Shown in pieces: positions 5,398 to 10,774 of a stretch of DNA of 10,774 bases (positions within the stretch are counted from its first letter, which is position 1; the number at the start of each line of letters is the position of its first letter). The notes under the pieces were generated by a model. That model was given only the letters and a program-made list of their open reading frames with translations, was not told the DNA's origin and made no database searches. Both the position numbers and the translations under genes were made by a program. This DNA is from Lachnospiraceae bacterium (lineage in GTDB: Bacteria; Bacillota; Clostridia; Lachnospirales; Lachnospiraceae), in NCBI GenBank assembly GCA_021199395.1, contig JAJQIE010000059.1:5930-16703 (forward strand), read 5' to 3'.

Positions 5398-6291
5398 ATG
5401 GATTATATTGTAAGAGCTACGGCTGCGGATCAGCAGATCCGCGCATTTGCCGTGACAACAAGAGATATGGTAGAGACAGCGCGGGAGTATCACAATACGA
5501 GCCCGGTGGCTACGGCTGCGCTGGGGCGCCTGCTGACCGCGGGCGCTATGATGGGAGCGATGATGAAGGGAGACGACGACCTTCTGACTCTGCAGATCAA
5601 AGGCTCCGGTCCCATCGGCGGGATCACGGTCACGGCGGATTCTTCGGCGAATGTAAAGGGCTATGTGCAGAATCCGGGCGTTCTGCTTCCGGCAAACGCA
5701 AAGGGCAAGCTGGATGTAGGCGGGGCGGTTGGAAAAGGGATTTTGAATGTTATACGTGATCTTGCGATGAGAGAGCCTTACAATGGACGGTGTGAGCTGC
5801 AGACCGGGGAGATTGGCGATGATCTGACGTATTATTTCGCTGTTTCCGAGCAGGTGCCTTCTTCGGTAGGGCTTGGCGTGCTGCTGGAGAAAAGCAACCG
5901 GGTAAAGCAGGCGGGCGGTTTTATTATTCAGCTGCTGCCATTTACGCCGGATGAGGTTATCGACCGGCTGGAGCAGAAGCTGTCGGATGTGAGATCTGTC
6001 ACGGAGATGCTGGATGCCGGGATGAGTCCGGAACAGATTCTGGAGGAGCTGCTTGGGGAATTTGGCCTTGAGATTCTGGATACCATGCCGACGCGGTATC
6101 ATTGCGACTGCTCAAGGGAGCGGATTGAACGGGTGCTGCTCAGCCTTGGGAGAACGGAGCTGGAGGAAATGATCGCAGATGGAGAGCCAATCGAGGTGAA
6201 TTGCCAGTTCTGCAACAAAAGCTATCAGGTAAGCGTGGATGAGCTGAGAGGATTGCTGAAATCTGGCAGAAGACAGGAGGCGTCAAGGTGA
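5398..6291 (+). CDS. hslO: Redox-regulated chaperonin Hsp33
   Basis: Hsp33 is a cytosolic holdase that becomes active when oxidants release zinc from its C-terminal switch. The 297-residue length is normal. The N-terminal core begins MDYIVRATAADQQIRAFAVT and contains the conserved GPIGG (71-75), VKGYV and VGKGILNVIRD (111-121). The redox switch is complete: C236-x-C238 and C269-x2-C272, 30 residues apart, matching the CxC-x27-32-CxxC pattern. The ATG at 5398 has GAGGA 7 bases upstream. The stop codon overlaps the start of nadE by four bases, which implies translational coupling. Pairing with NAD synthesis links two redox-related functions, as inferred from arrangement only. Confidence 0.97.
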   Translation: MDYIVRATAADQQIRAFAVTTRDMVETAREYHNTSPVATAALGRLLTAGAMMGAMMKGDDDLLTLQIKGSGPIGGITVTADSSANVKGYVQNPGVLLPANAKGKLDVGGAVGKGILNVIRDLAMREPYNGRCELQTGEIGDDLTYYFAVSEQVPSSVGLGVLLEKSNRVKQAGGFIIQLLPFTPDEVIDRLEQKLSDVRSVTEMLDAGMSPEQILEELLGEFGLEILDTMPTRYHCDCSRERIERVLLSLGRTELEEMIADGEPIEVNCQFCNKSYQVSVDELRGLLKSGRRQEASR

Positions 6292-8198
6292 GAGACGGTT
6301 TTATAAGGGCAGCTGCGCTGTCCCCGGAGCTTCGCGTTGCGGACTGTATTTTTAATGCGGAGAATATCTGTGCTCAGATGGATGAGGCTGTGCGGGAGCA
6401 TGCGAAAATTCTGGTGTTCCCGGAGCTTTGCGTCACAGGCTATACCTGCGGGGATCTGTTCTGGCAGGAGACTCTGCTCACCGCGGCGCGGCAGGCGCTG
6501 GTGCGTATTGTCCGTCATTCAGCCGGAAAGGACGCGCTGGTTTTTGTCGGCCTGCCCTGGGAGAAGGACGGAAAGCTGTATAATGTGGCAGCGGCTTTTT
6601 CAGATGGGGAATTGCTTGGGATTGTTCCCAAGCGTTACCTTCCAAATTACAATGAGTTTTATGAGGCAAGGCATTTTACACAGGGGGAGGAGAAGATTTC
6701 CTGTGTGGATTTTGAAGGAAAAGCCGTACCGTTTGGGATGAATCTGCTGTTTACCTGTGATATGCCGCGCGGGCTTTGCGTGGCGGCTGAGCTCTGCGAG
6801 GATCTGTGGGCGCCGGATCCGCCGAGCACGGCGCATGCTATGGCCGGGGCGAATGTGATCGTGAATCTGTCCGCAAGCGATGAGGTGACCGGAAAAAGCC
6901 TTTATCGCGAGTCGCTTGTCGCCGGGCAGTCGGCAAGGCTGCTGTGCGGATATATTTACACGAGCGCGGGGGAGGGAGAGTCCACACAGGATCTCGTCTA
7001 TGGCGGGCACAGTCTCCTTGCGGAAAATGGCCATGTCCTGGCTGAGTCGGAGCGTTTTGGAAGCGGAATCATCTATTCGGAGTTTGACATCGGCCGTCTT
7101 TGTGCGGAGAGAAGACGGATGACGACCTTTACCGTGAAGGACTCAGGGCAGTACGTCAAAGTCCGCTTTCAGCTTAATGAGGAGGCAACCTCTTTAAGCC
7201 GCACCTTTGCGCCGATGCCGTTTGTGCCTGACAGGGAGGAGGATCGCGGCCGACGGTGTGAGGAAATTCTGATGATACAGGCGCTCGGCCTGAAAAAACG
7301 GATGCGGCATACAGGCGCAAAAAGCCTTGTGGTGGGCATTTCCGGCGGCCTGGATTCTACGCTGGCTCTGCTGGTAATGACAAAGGCCTGCGATCTGCTT
7401 GGTATGCCGCGCGATACGATGACGGCTGTGACAATGCCGGGATTCGGTACGACGGACCGCACGTACCGCAATGCCTGCGATCTGACCAGAAGCCTTGGGG
7501 CAAGGCTTTTGGAGGTAGATATTCGGGAAGCGGTGAATATTCACTTTCGGGACATCGGACAGGATCCGTCTGTACACGATGTCACCTATGAAAATGGACA
7601 GGCAAGGGAGCGTACCCAGATACTGATGGACGTCGCAAACAAGACGGGAGGAATGGTAGTCGGCACCGGCGATATGTCTGAGCTGGCGCTCGGCTGGGCG
7701 ACTTATAATGGCGATCATATGTCGATGTATGGGGTTAATTGCTCTGTGCCAAAGACTCTGGTACGCCATCTGGTGCGATATTATGCGGATACCTGTGGGG
7801 ATGGGAAGGTTAGAGAGATTCTTTTGGATGTGCTGGATACGCCGGTCAGCCCGGAGCTGCTTCCCCCGGAAAACGGAGAGATTTCGCAGAAAACAGAGGA
7901 TATTGTCGGCCCATATGAGCTGCATGACTTTTTCCTGTATTATCTGTTGCGCTTTGGCTATCCGCCCTCAAAAATATACCGGATCGCAAAGCTGGCGTTT
8001 GCTGATATATATGATGACGCGACAATCCTGAAGTGGCTGAAAACGTTTTACCGCCGCTTTTTTGCGCAGCAGTTTAAACGTTCCTGTATACCGGATGGCC
8101 CAAAGGTGGGCAGTGTGGCGCTTTCTCCGCGCGGGGATCTGCGTATGCCGAGCGACGCCTGCGCACGGCTTTGGATGGAAGAGCTGGAGCACCTGTGA
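6288..8198 (+). CDS. nadE: Glutamine-dependent NAD+ synthetase
   Basis: The enzyme amidates deamido-NAD to NAD using ATP and ammonia from glutamine. It has 636 residues in two domains. The N-terminal nitrilase-type glutaminase spans about 1-290, with the Glu-Lys-Cys triad visible as E46 (VFPELC), K115 (VPKRYLP) and C170 (ELCEDLW). The C-terminal synthetase spans about 325-636, with the ATP pyrophosphatase P-loop SGGLDST at 352-358 and the binding segment VVGTGDMSELALGWATYNGD (457-476). The GTG start at 6288 overlaps the hslO stop and has GGAGG seven bases upstream, so it is preferred over any internal ATG. Residues and spacing match the long bacterial form known from Mycobacterium. Nothing looks damaged. 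Confidence 0.97.
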   Translation: MRDGFIRAAALSPELRVADCIFNAENICAQMDEAVREHAKILVFPELCVTGYTCGDLFWQETLLTAARQALVRIVRHSAGKDALVFVGLPWEKDGKLYNVAAAFSDGELLGIVPKRYLPNYNEFYEARHFTQGEEKISCVDFEGKAVPFGMNLLFTCDMPRGLCVAAELCEDLWAPDPPSTAHAMAGANVIVNLSASDEVTGKSLYRESLVAGQSARLLCGYIYTSAGEGESTQDLVYGGHSLLAENGHVLAESERFGSGIIYSEFDIGRLCAERRRMTTFTVKDSGQYVKVRFQLNEEATSLSRTFAPMPFVPDREEDRGRRCEEILMIQALGLKKRMRHTGAKSLVVGISGGLDSTLALLVMTKACDLLGMPRDTMTAVTMPGFGTTDRTYRNACDLTRSLGARLLEVDIREAVNIHFRDIGQDPSVHDVTYENGQARERTQILMDVANKTGGMVVGTGDMSELALGWATYNGDHMSMYGVNCSVPKTLVRHLVRYYADTCGDGKVREILLDVLDTPVSPELLPPENGEISQKTEDIVGPYELHDFFLYYLLRFGYPPSKIYRIAKLAFADIYDDATILKWLKTFYRRFFAQQFKRSCIPDGPKVGSVALSPRGDLRMPSDACARLWMEELEHL

Positions 8199-8327
8199 TT
8201 TTATGAAAAGCGCACAAGAAACGCGTGGAAATAATGTAGAAAATATGTAGAAAACACCTGATTTTCTTGCTGCTTCGACCGCAAAAATAGTCAAAATTAT
8301 ACACGCTTTGACACGTTTTTCATAAAA
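8199..8327. repeat. 11-bp inverted repeat bounding the nadE-sigma intergenic region
   Basis: TTTTATGAAAA at 8199-8209 is the exact reverse complement of TTTTCATAAAA at 8317-8327, and similarity continues imperfectly inward (GCGCACAAGAAACGCGTG against CACGCTTTGACACG). The first arm starts on the base after the nadE stop and the second ends just before the sigma-factor promoter. The A/T-rich arms make chance likely, and no function is assigned. Confidence 0.35.
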
Positions 8328-8330
8328 ATC

Positions 8331-8359
8331 TTTACGCAATCTCCGATTCGCGCTATAAT
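8331..8359 (+). promoter_or_regulatory. Sigma-A-type promoter of the sigma-factor gene
   Basis: TTTACG at 8331-8336 and a perfect TATAAT at 8354-8359 are 17 bases apart. The ATG lies 47 bases after the -10 box. No dyad typical of a repressor site is visible between the boxes. Confidence 0.75.
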
Positions 8360-8405
8360 CATTTTATACATTTTATGATTATCTGTATGTGTGGGGAGGA
8401 GAGGC

Positions 8406-8933
8406 ATGGAGTGTGGAAGATTTACGGAGTGTTACGAAAAATACAAGGATTTTGTGACGGGTATTGCTTTTGAAAAAATACATGATCGCTATATGTCAGA
8501 TGATATTGCGCAGGATGTCTTCATGGCTTTTTACCTGAATATATTTAAGGTTGCTCCCGGAAAGGAAAAGGCGTGGCTGTACCGCTCTGTTAAAAATGCT
8601 TCGATTGACTATATGCGCGGGGCGTATCGAAAATCAGAGCTGCTGCTGGATTCGGAAACGATATGCCATAAATATTATCCGGGGGCGGAGAGCATGGAAA
8701 GATTTGAAAAACGCCTGGATGATGAGTCTCTGCTTTGCAGGATTATGTGCGATCTGAAGGAAAACAATCCGGTCTGGTATGACGCTCTGTGGCTGTTTTG
8801 CGTAGAGGGTCTTTCCTGTGAAGAAGCGGCAGGGCGGCTGAATATATCGACGTCAGTTCTGCGATCCCGTGTGCATCGCGCGAGGGCATTCGTGCGGGAG
8901 CAGTATGGAGACGAGTTTTATGCGGAAAAGTAA
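8406..8933 (+). CDS. ECF-type RNA polymerase sigma factor
   Basis: A 175-residue sigma-70 family protein of the extracytoplasmic-function type. Region 2 covers about residues 8-75 with DDIAQDVFMAFYLN (core binding and -10 melting) and WLYRSVKNASIDYMR. Region 4 covers about 120-170 with LSCEEAAGRLNISTSVLRSR, a helix-turn-helix for -35 recognition. Regions 1 and 3 are absent, as usual for this class. The ATG at 8406 is preferred over the GTG at 8391 because GGGGAGGAG (8393-8401) is its ribosome binding site. No anti-sigma membrane protein follows, so the signal input is unknown. The regulon may be local, including the next unit, but the promoter there looks sigma-A-like. Confidence 0.88.
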   Translation: MECGRFTECYEKYKDFVTGIAFEKIHDRYMSDDIAQDVFMAFYLNIFKVAPGKEKAWLYRSVKNASIDYMRGAYRKSELLLDSETICHKYYPGAESMERFEKRLDDESLLCRIMCDLKENNPVWYDALWLFCVEGLSCEEAAGRLNISTSVLRSRVHRARAFVREQYGDEFYAEK

Positions 8934-9018
8934 GAAGCTGTCGAAGAGGAAGGGAAACAGGAGTGCAAAATGCCGGACTGCAAAATGTCAGAAAGAAAAT
9001 GAGTATAAAATTGCTTGA
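8920..9018 (+). CDS. Possible 32-residue basic peptide overlapping the sigma-factor end
   Basis: An ATG at 8920 inside the last codons of the sigma gene opens a frame to TGA at 9016-9018. It encodes a very basic peptide (MRKSKKLSKRKGNRSAKCRT...). It overlaps the sigma stop by 14 bases in another frame, an arrangement used for translational coupling, but I see no strong ribosome binding site. Lysine and arginine runs arise easily in A/G-rich DNA, so this may be chance. Confidence 0.2.
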   Translation: MRKSKKLSKRKGNRSAKCRTAKCQKENEYKIA

Positions 9019-9043
9019 ATTATGACCGGACATGTAGTAAACT
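9015..9043 (+). promoter_or_regulatory. Candidate promoter of the riboswitch-controlled transcript
   Basis: TTGAAT at 9015-9020 and TAAACT at 9038-9043 are separated by 17 bases. Initiation would fall near 9050, right at the first P1 base of the cobalamin aptamer, which supports the call. Confidence 0.5.
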
Positions 9044-9050
9044 ACTAAAT

Positions 9051-9219
9051 GATGCAACAGGTTCCGGACAGATTGTTGATGTCTGGCTAAGAGGGAAACA
9101 GGTGCGAATCCTGTACGATCCCGTCACTGTATTTAGAAAGCGCGGCTGATATGCCACTGGGGAACCGGGAAGGCGGCTTGCGCGATGATCTATAAGCCAG
9201 GAGACCTGCCTGTTGTGGG
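9051..9219 (+). promoter_or_regulatory. Cobalamin (B12) riboswitch aptamer
   Basis: The leader carries the conserved B12-box landmarks: GGGAAACAGGTGCGAATCC at 9093-9111, TCCCGTCACTGTA at 9119-9131, GCCACTGGGGAACCGGGAAG at 9153-9172 and AAGCCAGGAGACCTGCC at 9194-9210. P1 closes perfectly, with CAACAGG at 9055-9061 pairing CCTGTTG at 9209-9215. Cobalamin binding in this class normally favours the downstream terminator, so the CbiK-like gene should be made only when B12 is scarce. A 14-base palindrome (GGAGCATATGCTCC, 9224-9237) follows and may belong to the expression platform. Confidence 0.93.
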
Positions 9220-9337
9220 TGTTGGAGCATATGCTCCGGGCCACGGGGGATTGGTCTGCCGATATGAAGGAAGCTGCAGCGAAAGATAAATGAGACAGTC
9301 GGTCGCTGAGCTCTGTAAGAAAGCATATTCAGCATAC

Positions 9338-9367
9338 CCTTTTACCCTGTGTAAAAGGTTTTTTTTT
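9338..9367 (+). terminator. Intrinsic terminator of the cobalamin riboswitch expression platform
   Basis: CCTTTTAC at 9338-9345 pairs perfectly with GTAAAAGG at 9351-9358 around CCTGT and is followed by nine T residues (9359-9367). It lies between the aptamer and the ribosome binding site of the next gene, so it is the off-state terminator and not the end of an upstream gene. Confidence 0.9.
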
Positions 9368-9388
9368 CTTAAAAAGGAGGAGAACACG

Positions 9389-10621
9389 ATGAGTAAAAAA
9401 ACTTTGAGAGTGCTTGCGATTGCGCTTGCAATGTCCACAGTCAGCATGATGGGTACGGCAAATGTGCTGGCGGAGGAAGCGACAGAGGCGGAGACAGAAG
9501 CTGTCTCTGAAGCAGTGGAGGAGGCTTCCGATGAGGATCAGGCTGCGGCGGATGAGGTGGCAGCGCTGATCGATGCGATCTATGTGCAGGAGAGAACGGA
9601 TGATACTGACGAGCAGTGCGCAGCCGCGAAGGAGGCGTGGGACGCCCTGACGGATGAGCAGAAGGAGCTGGTAGAGGGCGAGAATGCGGATCCGGATTAT
9701 TTTGGACGTGACACGGGCGACGCTTCCCTGGACGACGCGAGGAACCAGGACGATATTGGAGAGAATGAGCTTCTGGTCGTAAGCTTCGGTACATCCTTTA
9801 ACGACAGCAGGGCAGAGGACATCAAGGGGATCGAGGACGCGCTGGCGGAGGCTTATCCGGACTGGTCTGTGAGGAGGGCGTTTACCGCTCAGATTATCAT
9901 CAACCATGTACAGGCACGCGACGGCGAGGTGATTGACAATGTGGAGCAGGCGCTGGAGCGCGCGGCCGAGAACGGCGTGAAGAATCTTGTGATCCAGCCG
10001 ACGCATCTGATGCATGGCGCGGAATACGACGAACTGATGGACGCGGTCGCAGAGTATGAGGATCAGTTCGAGTCTGTTGCAGTTGCGGAGCCGCTGCTCG
10101 GCGAGGTTGGCGACGACGCTACTGTGGTCAATGAGGACAAGGCAGCGGTTGCGGAGGCAGTAGGCGCGGCGGCAGTAGAGAGCTCGGAGTATGACAGCCT
10201 TGAAGCTGCGGCAGAGGACGGCACCGCGATCGTACTGATGGGGCATGGAACCTCCCACACCGCGAAGGTATCCTACAGCCAGATGCAGACGCAGATGGAA
10301 GATCTGGGCTATGAGAATGTGTTTATCGGAACCGTAGAGGGCGAGCCGGAGGAGACGGCGTGCGAGGAAGTGATCGCGGCGATCTCTGAGGCGGGCTATA
10401 CAAAGGTTATCCTCCGTCCTCTGATGGTAGTGGCAGGCGACCACGCGAACAACGACATGGCGGGCGAGGATGAGGATTCCTGGCTGAGCATGTTCACGGC
10501 GTCCGGGCTGTTTGAGAGCATAGAAACACAGATCGAAGGCCTTGGCAGGATCGATGCGATTCAGGAAATCTATGTAGAGCACACCGCTGCGGCGATTGAG
10601 TCACTGGAAGCGGCAGAGTAA
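9389..10621 (+). CDS. cbiK: Exported CbiK-family sirohydrochlorin cobaltochelatase-like protein
   Basis: CbiK inserts cobalt into sirohydrochlorin in the anaerobic B12 pathway. Residues 1-28 form a Sec signal peptide (KK start, VLAIALAMSTVSMMGTA core, cleavage likely after VLA). There is no lipobox Cys, so this copy acts outside the membrane. An acidic linker and a short helical module with ALTDEQKELV (86-95) come before the chelatase domain, about 125-410. That domain begins LLVVSFGTSFNDSR and holds PTHLMHG (H206), MGHGTSH (H286) and VAGDHANND (H352); the last two match the cobalt-binding His pair of Salmonella CbiK. Total length is 410 residues against about 265 for the cytosolic form. The ATG at 9389 follows AGGAGG by 8 bases; the frame extends to 9290, but that part lies in the riboswitch leader. 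External location suggests a role in cobalt or tetrapyrrole binding or uptake rather than biosynthesis, which is inference. Confidence 0.92.
   Translation: MSKKTLRVLAIALAMSTVSMMGTANVLAEEATEAETEAVSEAVEEASDEDQAAADEVAALIDAIYVQERTDDTDEQCAAAKEAWDALTDEQKELVEGENADPDYFGRDTGDASLDDARNQDDIGENELLVVSFGTSFNDSRAEDIKGIEDALAEAYPDWSVRRAFTAQIIINHVQARDGEVIDNVEQALERAAENGVKNLVIQPTHLMHGAEYDELMDAVAEYEDQFESVAVAEPLLGEVGDDATVVNEDKAAVAEAVGAAAVESSEYDSLEAAAEDGTAIVLMGHGTSHTAKVSYSQMQTQMEDLGYENVFIGTVEGEPEETACEEVIAAISEAGYTKVILRPLMVVAGDHANNDMAGEDEDSWLSMFTASGLFESIETQIEGLGRIDAIQEIYVEHTAAAIESLEAAE
9407..9461 (+). repeat. 55-bp direct repeat, copy 1 (signal-peptide coding)
   Basis: These 55 bases, coding for RVLAIALAMSTVSMMGTA, are identical to 10720-10774. 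The second copy reaches the window edge, so the repeat may be longer. Confidence 0.95.
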
Positions 10622-10628
10622 ATATACG

Positions 10629-10666
10629 GAAAGTCCTTTTGCCCGGTGTGAAGGGACTTTCTTTTT
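10629..10666 (+). terminator. Intrinsic terminator between the two exported genes
   Basis: GAAAGTCC at 10629-10636 pairs perfectly with GGACTTTC at 10654-10661, followed by five T residues. Its core (CCTTTTGCCCGGTGTGAAGG) resembles the riboswitch terminator core at 9338-9358, and the AGAACA..ATGA after it is also shared. It therefore looks like a duplicated copy of that leader end. No aptamer precedes it. Confidence 0.8.
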
Positions 10667-10680
10667 CAATATTGGAGAAG

Positions 10681-10710
10681 AACAAAATGAAGAAAAACAA
10701 AATGAAGAAA
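10681..10710 (+). repeat. 15-bp tandem duplication doubling the start codon
   Basis: AACAAAATGAAGAAA occurs twice back to back at 10681-10695 and 10696-10710. It is in frame, so it adds five residues and gives two possible ATG starts. Confidence 0.9.
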
Positions 10711-10774
10711 AAAACATTAAGAGTGCTTGCGATTGCGCTTGCAATGTCCACAGTCAGCATGATGGGTACGGCAA
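10687..10774 (+). CDS. Second exported protein with the same signal peptide, 3'-partial
   Basis: An ATG at 10687 follows GGAGAAG (10674-10680) by six bases and reads MKKNKMKKKTLRVLAIALAM into the window edge. A second in-frame ATG lies at 10702. From codon KTLRV onward the sequence equals the start of the exported CbiK-like gene, identical at DNA level over 55 bases. It is most likely a paralogue made by tandem duplication and would share the extracytoplasmic destination. The mature part lies outside the window, so whether it is another CbiK is not shown. Confidence 0.8.
   Translation, partial: MKKNKMKKKTLRVLAIALAMSTVSMMGTA
10720..10774 (+). repeat. 55-bp direct repeat, copy 2
   Basis: Identical to 9407-9461. 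Together with the similar leader end it marks a duplicated gene start. Confidence 0.95.

Noticed and set aside
5371..6102. Minus-strand frame of 243 codons opposite hslO
   Set aside because: Antisense shadow of hslO; no recognisable protein.
7194..7925. Minus-strand frame of 243 codons inside nadE
   Set aside because: It is opposite the conserved synthetase domain, has no domain of its own and no start signals.
8308..8313. TTGACA as -35 of the sigma-gene promoter
   Set aside because: No -10 box lies 16-18 bases downstream; the TTTACG/TATAAT pair at 8331-8359 fits better.
9290..9388. Upstream extension of the cbiK-like frame to the ATG at 9290
   Set aside because: It would translate the riboswitch expression platform and terminator; the ATG at 9389 has AGGAGG and starts a proper signal peptide.
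9329..10582. Long minus-strand open frame (417 codons) opposite the cbiK-like gene
   Set aside because: Its composition is that of an antisense shadow of a GC-biased gene; the plus strand has the signal peptide, the conserved His motifs and the ribosome binding site.

Overview
The window looks like a chromosomal segment from a Gram-positive anaerobe of the Clostridia, most likely a gut Lachnospiraceae-type organism. This is an inference from gene content and style: strong GGAGG-type ribosome binding sites, Hsp33, a two-domain glutamine-dependent NAD synthetase, a cobalamin riboswitch in front of an exported CbiK-like protein, an IS605-type element and Cys/His-rich repeat proteins. No rRNA or tRNA gene is visible to fix the taxonomy.

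Layout. (1) Positions 1-1233 hold the 3' part of a large repeat protein made mostly of 18-residue units with two Cys and two His each; its start lies outside the window. (2) Positions 1234-4440 are a decayed accessory zone. A 1.76-kb IS200/IS605-type element (about 1575-3330) carries a tnpA broken by one amber codon just before the catalytic tyrosine, an apparently intact tnpB, clear left and right end hairpins and an omega-RNA-like 3' region. It sits inside a small minus-strand gene remnant whose reading frame is restored exactly when the element is removed. Next to it, all on the minus strand, are the N-terminal stub of a short-chain dehydrogenase, a probable group II intron 3' end (domains V and VI) and the C-terminal stub of an AlbA/HATPase-type DNA-binding regulator. 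Two perfect inverted repeats follow.

(3) Positions 4449-8198 return to intact plus-strand housekeeping genes: a polytopic heavy-metal (manganese/arsenic-type) exporter, hslO (Hsp33) and nadE. The last two overlap by four bases and are probably co-transcribed. (4) Positions 8331-8933 hold a well-formed promoter and a small ECF-type sigma factor. (5) From about 9015 to the end lies a cobalamin-controlled unit: promoter, cobalamin riboswitch, intrinsic terminator, an exported CbiK-family protein, a second terminator of related sequence, and the start of a second gene with the same signal peptide. This indicates a tandem duplication running off the right edge.

How the parts work together. The B12 unit most likely represses an extracytoplasmic cobalt- or tetrapyrrole-handling protein pair when cobalamin is plentiful. 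hslO-nadE combines a redox chaperone with NAD synthesis. The 1.2-4.4 kb zone reads as an insertion and deletion hotspot rather than a working system. The items most worth a second look are the Cys/His repeat protein, the tnpA-dead but tnpB-intact IS605 element with its readable guide, and the duplicated exported CbiK unit in which the second copy kept a terminator but has no aptamer.
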